Program-made: the position numbers and the translations under genes | The notes under the pieces: generated by a model | Database searches by the model: none | What the model saw: the letters and a program-made list of their open reading frames with translations, nothing else | What the model was told of the DNA's origin: nothing | Shown: piece by piece, positions 1 to 7,108 of the stretch | How the letters are laid out: the number at the start of each line of letters is the position of its first letter | Position numbering within the stretch: the stretch's first letter is position 1 | Assembly: GCA_903839875.1 (NCBI GenBank) | Contig: CAIMDZ010000133.1 | Location: 1 to 41,241, forward strand | DNA length: 41,241 nucleotides | Direction: 5' to 3' | Origin: an uncultured Bacteroidota bacterium | GTDB lineage: Bacteria; Bacteroidota; Bacteroidia; Chitinophagales; Chitinophagaceae

Positions 1-117
1 AATGAAATCAGAAGCAGGTGCATGGCAAACTCACCGGAACAATAAGGAAGCCAAAATAAAATGGCACTTCACCTGTGAGGATGCAAGGGTGAAATTATTA
101 AAACTTTATCCGTCAAT

Positions 118-342
118 TCATGCGTGACATGACACTAGTGGCCCGCCAACGGTGCCGGGGGCATGGCTATGATATGTAGTTGGTGAAGAGCTGGTGCCAT
201 AGGACCCATATTGGGTTACGCCTACTTCAACGTACTGGCCCTGGAGAAAAGCATTACCCCCTACCATCTGGCCCCTGGCAGATGCAGATACCATTATAAC
301 AGCTGCAATAAGTGATAATCTTGAAATGTAAATCAATTTCAT
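118..342 (-). pseudogene. short secreted protein, probable N-terminal fragment
   Basis: This reads as a 74-residue protein from the ATG at 342, giving MKLIYISR and a signal peptide ending near SARGQ. An in-frame ATG six codons upstream is possible but would put extra residues before the signal peptide. The mature part (GGNAFLQGQYVEVGV) resembles the start of long secreted Bacteroidota surface proteins, and it stops abruptly after SCHA. I infer an N-terminal remnant of a much larger secreted gene, but a genuine small secreted protein cannot be excluded. No partner gene is visible downstream before the window edge. Confidence 0.4.
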
Positions 343-648
343 AAAGTATAGTTTTAGCAAGCAAGATAAGAATTTTAGATGGATTATTAATGATGCCTGT
401 CAGTTATAATTTAAATTTAGTTTCAAATATTAATTGTTGATTAAAAAATGAAAAGACATTTAGATTTTCGGAAATTGCCCGGTAGTAAAACAGGAGTTTA
501 AGCCCGCAAGGGATAATATTTTGACTTCATCGCAATGATCAATCTAAAGAATAAGTGATCAACAGTCATGGTTCGTAGTTCGACAAGCTGCCAATGACAG
601 TTCACCACGACAGTTATCTATTTTGCTTCTTCAATACAATTCACAAAC

Positions 649-682
649 CTGCCTGCCGGTTGGCAAGTTTATCTCTTGCCAA
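649..682. repeat. CCTGCC palindrome relic and hairpin in a gene-free gap
   Basis: The gap at 360-716 holds no gene. It contains a degenerate copy of the CCTGCCTnCCGG palindrome seen again inside the broken tRNA at 2365. Overlapping it is a perfect 8-bp stem, TTGGCAAG (660-667) with CTTGCCAA (675-682), seven-base loop. The stem lies just downstream of the minus-strand lipoprotein gene and could act as its terminator, though no clear T-run follows. A sequence near 575-615 also resembles a GTCATGGTTCG...CACCACnACAGTT repeat seen near 29515-29550. Confidence 0.4.
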
Positions 683-716
683 GTCAATATAGTATGCAAG
701 GTATAATGAAGGCCTG

Positions 717-1199
717 TTAAGGATCAATCCTGAAAGCATGCGTTGTGAGGATATTGCTCATATTTCCGGCGCGGTCCATAATATAAAACTGGTAGTATAG
801 CGTATCGCCGGTTACACCATGAAGAGAGTCCCTGGGAACTGGTTGCGGAATGGGGTAGAACCAGCATTTCCCCTCCAAACCCTTTTTAGGGTCTTCTATT
901 GTCAGGTCAATTGTAGGGAATTCTATAGGTACATAACCTGCACTTTCGAAACGGCTGTCTTTTAAGTAGATCCTTGAAATTGTATCGCTGGTGGTCCGGG
1001 TTGTACCATAGCCTATATCCCCGTCTCCGTCCACCAGGCTGAATTCTATCATGATAGTATCCACGTTAACTTTAATTGCAGTATCCGGAATCAATGCAAT
1101 GAGGTCAATCCTTGGTATCTTTGACACGGTATTTTTTTGGCAGGCTGGCAAAATCAGTGCCAGTAGCAATACAAAGGGTATGTAACGTGCGCGGTTCAT
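717..1199 (-). CDS. putative lipoprotein, unknown function
   Basis: This 160-residue protein has a type II signal peptide: basic MNRAR, a hydrophobic run, then lipobox LPAC with Cys at about residue 20. It should be processed by Lgt/LspA and anchored in the envelope. The mature part is mostly predicted beta (IMIEFSLVDGDGDIGYG, then LYYQFYIMDRAGNMSN) and looks like a beta-sandwich domain. I recognise no specific family. Its start codon lies only 19 bp from the divergent GTG start of the LuxE-like gene, so the two promoters must overlap each other or the neighbouring coding sequence. Confidence 0.8.
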   Translation of the reverse strand: MNRARYIPFVLLLALILPACQKNTVSKIPRIDLIALIPDTAIKVNVDTIMIEFSLVDGDGDIGYGTTRTTSDTISRIYLKDSRFESAGYVPIEFPTIDLTIEDPKKGLEGKCWFYPIPQPVPRDSLHGVTGDTLYYQFYIMDRAGNMSNILTTHAFRIDP

Positions 1200-1218
1200 T
1201 TAATCAAAGTTAATAAAA

Positions 1219-2214
1219 GTGTCTTACAATACAACGTTAATAAATACGGAAAGCCTATTACAGGTAAACGCTGCTAATTTCGAAAATATTGCGTTGCAGG
1301 TATTTCAGTTCCAGTATGCGGGCAATTCATTGTACCGTGATTATTGTAATGCCTTGCACATTCAACCCGCCAGTATAGACCGTCTCAACAAAATTCCTTT
1401 CCTTCCGGTATCCTTTTTTAAAACCCATAAGGTCATAACAGGTGAAAAGCAGGATACCGGAATAATTTTCGAGAGCAGCGGCACTACAGGCGAAGTTCCA
1501 TCCATGCACTATGTAACCGATGCTGCCATATACGAACGGTCGCTGGCACAGGGTTTCGCACAGTTTTACGGGCCAGTTGAGAAGTACGCCATACTCGCCC
1601 TCCTGCCTTCCTACCTGGAACGAAAGAATGCCTCGCTGGTGCATATGGCCAAAGTGCTGATGGAGCAAAGCGGGCATGAGGAGAACGGGTTTTATATTAA
1701 TGAATGGGATAAACTCAGGGAAGTATTGGTCAGGTTAGAACAAAACAACCAAAAAACCTTGCTGCTGGGTGTCACCTTTGCCCTGCTTGATTTTGCAGCA
1801 ACCCATACAATGGCATTAAAAAATACGATTGTGATGGAAACCGGCGGTATGAAGGGCCGGCGCGAAGAACTGACCAGGCCCGAGGTGCATGAAATATTAA
1901 AAAAACGATGGCAGTTAAAACAGGTCCATTCGGAATATGGTATGACAGAACTGCTATCGCAGGCTTATGCTATGGCTGACGGGATATTCAGGTGCTCCAA
2001 TACTATACGGGTACTGGTAAGAGATGTAAATGATCCGCTCGAAGTAAGATCAACCGGAAGTGGCTGCATCAATGTTATAGACCTGGCTAATTTTAATTCC
2101 TGCTCATTTATTGCCACAGAAGATATAGGAAATCTTTATGCAGACGGCTCGTTCGAAGTACTGGGCAGGATAGATCATAGCGCGCTGAGGGGGTGCAGTT
2201 TGATGGCAGTGTAG
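1219..2214 (+). CDS. LuxE-like acyl-protein synthetase / acyltransferase
   Basis: This 331-residue protein matches the LuxE/PaaK-like acyl-protein synthetase group, part of the adenylate-forming (ANL-like) fold. The P-loop-like motif SSGTTGEVPS is at about residues 86-95, and YGMTELLSQAY near 240 is the conserved YGMTE adenylation motif. The protein ends in the DHSxxRGCSL tail seen in this family. Expected chemistry is ATP-dependent activation of a carboxylic or fatty acid as acyl-adenylate, then transfer to a thiol. The start is GTG at 1219; no ATG is available, and the family usually has about 20 residues before the FENIALQVFxFQ helix, which fits. There is no luxCD context, and a link to the distant dar genes is speculation. 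Confidence 0.75.
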   Translation: MSYNTTLINTESLLQVNAANFENIALQVFQFQYAGNSLYRDYCNALHIQPASIDRLNKIPFLPVSFFKTHKVITGEKQDTGIIFESSGTTGEVPSMHYVTDAAIYERSLAQGFAQFYGPVEKYAILALLPSYLERKNASLVHMAKVLMEQSGHEENGFYINEWDKLREVLVRLEQNNQKTLLLGVTFALLDFAATHTMALKNTIVMETGGMKGRREELTRPEVHEILKKRWQLKQVHSEYGMTELLSQAYAMADGIFRCSNTIRVLVRDVNDPLEVRSTGSGCINVIDLANFNSCSFIATEDIGNLYADGSFEVLGRIDHSALRGCSLMAV

Positions 2215-2227
2215 TATTGGAATTGGG

Positions 2228-2245
2228 TCCCGATAACTATCGGGA
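2228..2245. terminator. palindrome after the LuxE-like gene
   Basis: TCCCGATA-AC-TATCGGGA is a perfect inverted repeat 14 bp after the LuxE-like stop, followed by a weak T-run (GGGATTTTGG). A similar TCCCGA/TCGGGA stem occurs at 29604-29622, so this may be a dispersed repeat that also serves as a terminator. Confidence 0.45.
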
Positions 2246-2251
2246 GGGATT

Positions 2252-2282
2252 TTGGATTGTAACGTCAGAAATATTACTTTTG
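2252..2282 (+). promoter_or_regulatory. Bacteroidota promoter ahead of the broken tRNA-Leu
   Basis: TTG at 2252-2254, a 20-bp spacer, and TACTTTTG at 2275-2282 match the Bacteroidota consensus TTG-N19-21-TAnnTTTG. The next bases, GCACCCCCTGA, are identical to those after the -7 box of the intact tRNA-Leu (2787 onwards). The promoter region was therefore duplicated together with the tRNA. Confidence 0.6.
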
Positions 2283-2349
2283 CACCCCCTGAACAAAGTG
2301 TCATAACAGGAAGACTAACGACTTTCGACTAATGACTTACGACTAAAAA

Positions 2350-2439
2350 GCCCGGGTGGCGAAACCTGCCTACCGGCAGGCAGGTTGGTAGACGCACTGT
2401 GTTCAGGTCGCAGCGTTCGCAAGGATGTGCTGGTTCGAA
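2350..2439 (+). pseudogene. broken tRNA-Leu(CAG) copy
   Basis: This matches the intact tRNA-Leu at 2812 base for base from GCCCGGG through the T-loop TTCGAA. There are two lesions: a 20-bp palindrome inserted in the D-loop (2365-2384), and complete loss of homology after TTCGAA at 2439. The 3' T-stem strand and 3' acceptor strand are missing, so it cannot fold into a tRNA. The anticodon arm with CAG survives. A good promoter precedes it, so it is probably transcribed as the leader of the GIY-YIG gene 31 bp downstream. Confidence 0.85.
2365..2384. repeat. 20-bp palindromic insertion in the tRNA D-loop
   Basis: CCTGCCTACCGGCAGGCAGG is exactly absent from the intact tRNA (GCGAAA|TTGGTAGACGC) and present here between GAAA and TTGGTAG. 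It is self-complementary around TACC. Related relics lie near 649 (CCTGCCTGCCGG) and 28870 (GCCGGTAGGCGGG), so it appears to belong to a dispersed short palindrome family. Confidence 0.75.
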
Positions 2440-2470
2440 AATCTACAGTCCAATTTTTCAACATTGATTT

Positions 2471-2728
2471 ATGTTTTATACCTACGTTATTTATAGTACG
2501 TTAAGGAGATATATTTATGTTGGACTTACAAATGATTTTGAGAGGCGTTTTTCTGAGCATCAAAACGGAGAAAATAAAACAACGAAACCCTATCGGCCAT
2601 TTGAAGTTTTATTAGTTGAAGAATATAACACCAGGATTGAAGCAAGGCAAAGGGAGAAATTTTTAAAGACAGGGATCGGTAAAGAATATTTGAAAGGGTT
2701 ATTGTTATCGAAAGTCAAAGAGAATTAG
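2471..2728 (+). CDS. GIY-YIG nuclease family protein
   Basis: This 85-residue protein is a stand-alone GIY-YIG domain of the small YhbQ/UPF0213-like type. The motif pair is TYV (residues 4-6) and YVG (16-18). They are followed by the catalytic Arg region FERRFSEH and the conserved Glu in EARQREKFLKTG. It is expected to be a metal-dependent DNA endonuclease, but no substrate can be named. It sits alone between the broken and the intact copies of tRNA-Leu, as expected of a small selfish nuclease that moved with a duplicated tRNA segment. The ATG is preceded by ACATTGATTT, with no obvious Shine-Dalgarno, which is normal in this phylum. Confidence 0.85.
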   Translation: MFYTYVIYSTLRRYIYVGLTNDFERRFSEHQNGENKTTKPYRPFEVLLVEEYNTRIEARQREKFLKTGIGKEYLKGLLLSKVKEN

Positions 2729-2779
2729 CAATAAGTGCCAAATAGCGAAATGTTGTTTTATTTATTCAAATTCTATTCT

Positions 2780-2787
2780 TACATTTG
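2780..2787 (+). promoter_or_regulatory. -7 box of intact tRNA-Leu
   Basis: TACATTTG fits TAnnTTTG, 24 bp before the tRNA 5' end. The best upstream TTG (2753-2755) is spaced 24 bp away, somewhat long, so the -33 element is uncertain. The bases TTTGCACCCCCTGA are shared with the promoter of the broken copy. Confidence 0.5.
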
Positions 2788-2811
2788 CACCCCCTGACAC
2801 ATTCCATTACT

Positions 2812-2895
2812 GCCCGGGTGGCGAAATTGGTAGACGCACTGTGTTCAGGTCGCAGCGTTCGCAAGGATGTGCTGGTTCGAATCCAGTCCCGGGCA
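2812..2895 (+). tRNA. tRNA-Leu (anticodon CAG)
   Basis: An 84-nt class II tRNA. The acceptor stem is GCCCGGG (2812-2818) with CCCGGGC (2888-2894), discriminator A at 2895, CCA not encoded. The anticodon stem CTGTG/CGCAG encloses loop TTCAGGT, giving anticodon CAG at 2846-2848. The long variable arm folds GTTC-GCAA-GGAT, and the T-arm is GCTGG-TTCGAAT-CCAGT. These traits identify leucine. A REP-like hairpin starts one base after the trailing C and probably helps terminate or process the transcript. Confidence 0.95.
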
Positions 2896-2896
2896 C

Positions 2897-2984
2897 AAAA
2901 ATGAGAGCGGGGAGCGGCAGAGCGAAGAGCGATGCCCTCCCTGCTCTCATTTTTTCCTCCGCTCCCGCTCTGTTTCTTCGCTCT
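2897..2984. repeat. REP-like hairpin element, copy 1
   Basis: GC-rich imperfect palindrome. AAAAATGAGAGC (2897-2908) pairs perfectly over 12 bp with GCTCTCATTTTT (2943-2954). The interior AGAGCGAAGAGC region is partly complementary to the trailing CCGCTCCCGCTCTGTTTCTT. Nearly identical sequence recurs at 12826 and, with deletions, at 3815. It directly follows tRNA-Leu and ends with T-runs, so it could also terminate that transcript. Short apparent reading frames across it are spurious. Confidence 0.8.
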
Positions 2985-3022
2985 AAATCTATTAGCTTTT
3001 TTCTCTTGAAACTCAATTACTC

Positions 3023-3373
3023 ATGTTTCCCTACGAAAATCTTGAAGTTTATAAAAGAGCATACGGTGCAAACCAGAAAGTATATCGCCTTTTAAAAGGC
3101 AATAAAACCATACCTGGTTATGCTAAAGACCAATTAGGTAGGGCAAGCCTGAGTATTATGCTCAATATTGCCGAGGGAAGTGCGAAATTCAGTAATAAAG
3201 ACAGGAAGAATTTTTACGTTACTGCAAGAGGCTCGACTTTTGAATGTGCCGCACTTGTTAACTTTATGCATGATGAAGGGGAAATTTCTATTGAATTAAA
3301 GTTGGAACTTTCTAATTCTTATGAAGAGATTTCCCGGATGCTATTTACAATGATCAAAAATTTGGAAGAGTAA
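3023..3373 (+). CDS. four-helix-bundle protein, 23S rRNA IVS (S23) family
   Basis: This 116-residue, all-helical protein belongs to the four-helix-bundle family first seen in intervening sequences of 23S rRNA and related to the Avd protein of diversity-generating retroelements. Recognisable segments are FPYENLEVYKRAYG at the start, LGRASLSIMLNIAEGSAKFS (family core IAEG near residue 50), and FYVTARGSTFECAA. The family forms basic pentameric barrels that can bind nucleic acid; no enzymatic role is established. No reverse transcriptase or variable repeat is nearby, so a DGR role is not supported. A hairpin terminator follows the stop directly. Confidence 0.85.
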   Translation: MFPYENLEVYKRAYGANQKVYRLLKGNKTIPGYAKDQLGRASLSIMLNIAEGSAKFSNKDRKNFYVTARGSTFECAALVNFMHDEGEISIELKLELSNSYEEISRMLFTMIKNLEE

Positions 3374-3404
3374 ATCAAAACCCGCTCAGAGAGCTGGTTT
3401 TGAT
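3374..3404 (+). terminator. intrinsic terminator-like hairpin of repeat copy 1
   Basis: ATCAAAACCCGCTC (3374-3387), loop AGA, then GAGCTGGTTTTGAT (3391-3404): a 14-bp stem with one C/T mismatch. In copy 2 the same position is a T-G wobble, suggesting the ancestral stem was fully paired. Confidence 0.75.
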
Positions 3405-3492
3405 TTGTACTTACACTGGAATATCGAACCTAAACGGTTTGGCGAATTAAGTATAAGCTGTCAAATTCCAACAATTTCACTATCTTAGACCT

Positions 3493-3753
3493 ATGTCTCC
3501 TCTTTCTCAGCTAAAAGATATTGTACATAACAAGTATATGGATGAGGATGAAAATGAATTTGGGATTGAGTTAATGCCGCCATTTTCAGATAAACAAATC
3601 ATTGCTTTTGCTCGGCAATGCCCGACTCAGTCTATTCCTGCTGACATTCAGGACTTGTTATGTTACGCATCCGGATTTCTTTTTTCTCCATTAGATCAAG
3701 TTTGCTTTGATTGTGTCAATCAGTTTGGATTGGAACAAATATTTCCAATATAG
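3493..3753 (+). pseudogene. SMI1/KNR4 (SUKH)-like protein, probably truncated
   Basis: An 86-residue reading frame with features of the SUKH superfamily N-terminal half: FSDKQIIAFARQCP, then IPADIQDLLCYASGFLFSP, matching the usual lp.diq.fL...nG pattern. SUKH proteins commonly serve as immunity proteins in contact-dependent toxin systems. Intact members are usually 130 residues or more. Here the frame stops, and 62 bp later REP copy 2 begins, so I read it as a broken immunity-type gene. Its upstream TATCTTAG is only a weak -7 match. The family assignment is tentative. Confidence 0.5.
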
Positions 3754-3814
3754 TACGCAAATGCGCTTCAAAATCTGCATCAACTGGTTCGATATTGTTC
3801 CAGTGTGGGACACC

Positions 3815-3881
3815 AAAAATGAGAGCGGGGAGCGGTAGAGCGAAGAGCGATGCCCTCCCTGCTCATTTTTACCTTCGCTCT
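3815..3881. repeat. REP-like hairpin element, copy 2 (deleted)
   Basis: Same element as at 2897 and 12826, but shorter. It lacks TC in the right arm of the main stem (GCTCATTTTT) and most of the trailing CCGCTCCCGCTCTG segment. It abuts a 43-bp block (3766-3808) that recurs at 7328-7370. Confidence 0.75.
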
Positions 3882-3934
3882 AAATATTTAGCGTTATCAA
3901 TATAAATATCCTCCGAGACGGGGTATTTTTTGCA

Positions 3935-3964
3935 CTTCCGGATGCATTGAGGAACATCCGGAAG
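3935..3964. terminator. perfect 10-bp inverted repeat
   Basis: CTTCCGGATG (3935-3944) and CATCCGGAAG (3955-3964) with a 10-base loop, 18 bp beyond the stop of the minus-strand GT-C/TPR gene. It may act as a terminator, but there is no clean T-run on either strand. CTTCCGG-rich hairpins recur in the non-coding gap at 28640-28700. Confidence 0.5.
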
Positions 3965-3982
3965 AACCGGGAACTAAGAAAG

Positions 3983-5935
3983 CTATAACTTAAACGCAGG
4001 ATTGTACTTTTTTGCTATTGACTCATATTTTTTTGCAGAATCTATTTTGCTAAGTGACTTATAAGCGCTTGCCAGAAATTCATATGATGAGTTAAAATCC
4101 GGGTCAATAATGATGGCCTTATGGAGATAAAAAATGCCGGAATCAAAATTGCCCATGTAAAGATATGAAAGCCCGGTGAAGGTATATGGGGATACATTAT
4201 CCGGATCCAATGCAATCACTTTTTTATATAATTCGATAGACTCCGGATACTTTTTTTGTACACCATATACCGCTGCTAAATTAATCAGCCCGTCAATATT
4301 GCCAGGTTGAAGTACCAGTGAGTGTTTTGCGTGAAATTCGGCAGAATCATATTGTGAATTACGAAAATAGGCGGCGCCAAGATCAGAATGTGCTTCTCTA
4401 TAATCGGGATAAATAGATAATGATTTATTTAAATAGCTTATTGCCTCTTCTAAGATCTTCTTCTGCTGTACCGGATCTTTTTCATTGGGGAGAATTATTC
4501 TTTCTAATTCAGAACCAAGGGAATAATTGAGCCTGCTATCGTTTGGCGACTTTTTAACATCCGTAGAGAATAGTGTATAACTATCTAACCAATCGGCATT
4601 GCGGTTCAAGGTAATACCGGCGAATACCAGGATTACCGGAATAATAATAACCAGCAGTTTAGGTCGTTTTAAGTTGGCAAGGCCAGCTTCTGTATTTCCC
4701 GTCCACTTTTCAATAAGGAGCGCTATTAGCAAACAAAAACCAACTGATGGGAAAAATAATAACCGTTCTCCCAGCGCACTGCCTATTAAGAAAAATATAT
4801 TTGAAAAAATAGTTATGGTAATTAAATAGAATATTATTCCAAAAACAATTGGGTCTTTGCGGTTTTTTCGAAAACGCATTATGCAAAGTGCGCCAAGAAA
4901 AATATATGCAGCAAGGGAAATTAACACCCAAAGGTTACTAAAATTGACAATTGGTATACTATTGTATGAATAATCGCTAATAAGCGGGTAAGGAACAAAT
5001 AGCAGCTTTAAATAGTAGCCTAGTATTAAGATTTTAGTAGCAAACCTGTATAGAATGGAAATATCCTGATTTGCCAATGGGTTATCAATAAAATTAATTG
5101 CACCAAAATCATTGGTATGATAAGAATTCAATACCGAAAATCTGATAGTTAGAAAAATAATAACTGTTAACACTGTGCCTATGAGAATGTTAACACTATA
5201 TTTCTTATTATCATTCTTATAGAAAAAGAAAATCAACGGAATAACAGCAAGAAAAGTAATCGTTGTTTCTTTGGAAAGCAAGGATAAAAAAAAGCATAGC
5301 GATCCGGATAGTAACTGTATAATTTTGCCGGAGTGCATGTATTTCATAAATATGTTTAAACATAAAAATGCGAAGAAAAAACAAAGCAGCTCATCACTGC
5401 TTTTGATATTTGCGACTACTTCAGTATGAATAGGATGAAAGGCGAACAGCAGGGAAGCCAAAAATGCTGCAACAGTCCTTTTTCGTTCAAAAAGTTTATC
5501 CAAAAACAAAAATAGCAGGATAACACAACCTGCGAACAAAATGATATTCAGGACATGACCAGGCATTGGGTCCTTGCCGAAAAACTGGTATTCAGCTGCG
5601 AACATTACTAAGGATAATGGCCGGTAAGTGTCGTTATTTAAATGCGTATAACCATACAGATGAGGAGTTGTAAGCAATTCAGGAATTCCTGAAAGGCCTT
5701 TAGCAACCAGGTGGTTTTTTGTGATGATCATTATGTCATCAAAGGCATAACCATTTTTCAGGGTATTGGAATATAAAATTATTGAAATGATCCCTAGCAA
5801 TAAGGCAAGTTTAGAAATTATAGTAAACTTTCCTTTTGCATCACCGGGTTCCTGCACAGGCAATTTATTTTGTACCTTTATATTACCATCAGCGCCGGTC
5901 TTTGGTACCAATGTATAATTCATTTCATCTGCCAT
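3983..5935 (-). CDS. TMTC-like GT-C membrane protein with C-terminal TPRs
   Basis: This 650-residue protein has about ten or more membrane segments (residues ~40-440) followed by TPR repeats (~480-645). The first loop carries NGYAFDD, with the acidic pair typical of GT-C glycosyltransferases, followed by YRPLSL and FAFHPIHTEVVANIKSSDEL. These are hallmarks of the TMTC/TPR O-mannosyltransferase-like family. Visible TPR segments include AISYLNKSLSIYPDYREAHS, AEFHAKHSLVLQPGNIDGL and ESIELYKKVIALDPDNVSPY. It probably transfers a sugar from a polyprenyl-phosphate donor to an exported protein or glycan, with the TPRs binding partners; neither donor nor acceptor can be read from sequence. It may be co-transcribed with the lipoprotein gene upstream (71-bp gap), which shares an AGGTGTTTAC motif in its leader. 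Confidence 0.8.
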   Translation of the reverse strand: MADEMNYTLVPKTGADGNIKVQNKLPVQEPGDAKGKFTIISKLALLLGIISIILYSNTLKNGYAFDDIMIITKNHLVAKGLSGIPELLTTPHLYGYTHLNNDTYRPLSLVMFAAEYQFFGKDPMPGHVLNIILFAGCVILLFLFLDKLFERKRTVAAFLASLLFAFHPIHTEVVANIKSSDELLCFFFAFLCLNIFMKYMHSGKIIQLLSGSLCFFLSLLSKETTITFLAVIPLIFFFYKNDNKKYSVNILIGTVLTVIIFLTIRFSVLNSYHTNDFGAINFIDNPLANQDISILYRFATKILILGYYLKLLFVPYPLISDYSYNSIPIVNFSNLWVLISLAAYIFLGALCIMRFRKNRKDPIVFGIIFYLITITIFSNIFFLIGSALGERLLFFPSVGFCLLIALLIEKWTGNTEAGLANLKRPKLLVIIIPVILVFAGITLNRNADWLDSYTLFSTDVKKSPNDSRLNYSLGSELERIILPNEKDPVQQKKILEEAISYLNKSLSIYPDYREAHSDLGAAYFRNSQYDSAEFHAKHSLVLQPGNIDGLINLAAVYGVQKKYPESIELYKKVIALDPDNVSPYTFTGLSYLYMGNFDSGIFYLHKAIIIDPDFNSSYEFLASAYKSLSKIDSAKKYESIAKKYNPAFKL

Positions 5936-6005
5936 AATATATATTATATATTAATATTGTTTGTAAACACCTGAATAGTTTTAAGTTGGCTACATGAAGC
6001 TTTCT

Positions 6006-6608
6006 TTATTTACTTTCATCTAATTTCCATCCATCCTGCTTTTTAATAAATAATTTCTTGTCTGTTCCTTCAATCTTATTACCTTTAATTAACTCGGGGT
6101 TAAAGAACTTAAATATTTCAGTAGGGATAAATTTATATTTGTACGCAACTACACACACAGTACGTCCTATAGCATCAGGAGCAGGTTCGGTTATTGAAAT
6201 AATTTCAATTTCATACTTTCCTTTTTTCAATTCAACATCAAAGTATTTGATATTCAAATAGCTATTAAATGTGTCAATTTTTTTTATTATAAATTGATTC
6301 ATTTTATCTTTTAATGTTATTATAATCGTTACATAAGTATTGCCGTCACCGGTTTTGATATTCGTGGTATCGTAATCAAGAAAACCATTTTCCTTTGCTA
6401 ATTTTATACTCGTTGGGATTAGACTATTTACGTTTCCACTATCATTAGCAACAAATATGGAATGAAATATCAATGGAGCGGTTTTCTCTAAATTTTCATT
6501 CCTTGCGCCAATTTGTCTTGTTGCTTCCTCTTTTGTAAGATTTTTATCACCACAGGAATTAAAAAAAGTAGAAATTAACAGGAGCGGGATTAAAATATTT
6601 AGTTTCAT
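6006..6608 (-). CDS. putative lipoprotein, unknown function
   Basis: A 200-residue protein with a type II signal peptide: MKLNILIPLLLISTFFNSC, lipobox FNSC, Cys at residue 19. The mature part is lysine-rich and ends in FIKKQDGWKLDES, a strand pattern common in small periplasmic binding or nuclear-transport-factor-like domains. I recognise no family. The gene precedes the GT-C/TPR gene on the same strand. Confidence 0.75.
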   Translation of the reverse strand: MKLNILIPLLLISTFFNSCGDKNLTKEEATRQIGARNENLEKTAPLIFHSIFVANDSGNVNSLIPTSIKLAKENGFLDYDTTNIKTGDGNTYVTIIITLKDKMNQFIIKKIDTFNSYLNIKYFDVELKKGKYEIEIISITEPAPDAIGRTVCVVAYKYKFIPTEIFKFFNPELIKGNKIEGTDKKLFIKKQDGWKLDESK

Positions 6609-6800
6609 TTTATTTGTATATTATTTTAAAAATATTATTTTAATTCAATAATAGGTAAACACCTATAATTTTAATAACAATACTTAAATAAGGGAATAAA
6701 CTTTCGCTAAAGTTAAAAAATTATTCCATTCCTTATATCATTCCATAAAAATTAACTAACCGCTGAAAGTATCCCAAAGGCTAACCACCTATTTAACTAA

Positions 6801-6957
6801 GGAACGGTGACAGAATAATTCCTACAATCTGACTTGTTCTTTTTCATTTTTTCTGCATCGCCAAATCTTTAAATAGGCTTGCTATTCGCAACTTTGGCTC
6901 TTTGAAAAAAAGAAAAATAACTGCGCCATATCGTAGGAATTATTCTGTCAACGTTCC
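6801..6957. mobile_element. MITE-like element, 157 bp
   Basis: Terminal inverted repeats of 27 bp (6801-6827 and 6931-6957) match at 25 of 27 positions. Both begin GGAACG and contain GACAGAATAATTCCTAC. The flanks show a 3-bp direct repeat TAA (6798-6800 and 6958-6960), consistent with a target-site duplication. The 103-bp interior has no reading frame, and its two halves are themselves weakly complementary. It is non-autonomous; no transposase with these ends is in the window. Confidence 0.75.
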
Positions 6958-6973
6958 TAAAGAAGAAGACCGG

Positions 6974-7108
6974 TTAATTTTGTAGTGGCAACCAACCGTT
7001 TGGTAAAAGTTCTTTGATATTTTTTATGGAATGAGAAGGGATTCTTTCCACTGTATACTTATGTTTTGCCGATTGGATTTTTTGGAAGAGTTTGGATAAA
7101 TTGTTCAT
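6974..7108 (-). CDS. tiny ORF, 44 aa, coupled to an upstream tiny ORF
   Basis: ATG at 7108 begins MNNLSKLFQKIQ; the protein ends NGWLPLQN before TAA at 6974. Its start overlaps the stop of the ORF at 7105-7200 by four bases (ATGA), as in translational coupling. I recognise no family. It ends 16 bp from the MITE-like element. The pair could be real small genes or remnants of a longer broken gene. Confidence 0.3.
   Translation of the reverse strand: MNNLSKLFQKIQSAKHKYTVERIPSHSIKNIKELLPNGWLPLQN

Larger units (their letters stand above)
3003..3431 (+). repeat. direct repeat unit, copy 1 (carries four-helix-bundle gene)
   Basis: This 429-bp unit starts at CTCTTGAAACTCAATTACT and ends at ATATCGAACCT. 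It recurs in the same orientation at 11473-11914; the 13-bp length difference equals a tandem duplication in copy 2. The unit contains a short leader, the gene and its terminator, so it behaves as a self-contained cassette. The offset between copies is exactly 8470 bp. Confidence 0.85.

Noticed and set aside
2841..3095. 84-codon plus-strand ORF across tRNA-Leu and the REP element
   Set aside because: It overlaps a confident tRNA and a palindromic repeat; similar frames appear at every REP copy.
3023..3373. Avd component of a diversity-generating retroelement
   Set aside because: The family is related to Avd, but there is no reverse transcriptase, template repeat or variable repeat in the window.
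3781..3814. tRNA 3' end remnant (CTGGTTCGATA...)
   Set aside because: The T-stem does not pair and no acceptor strand matches; the block is better explained by its repeat at 7328-7370 with a minus-strand coding reading.
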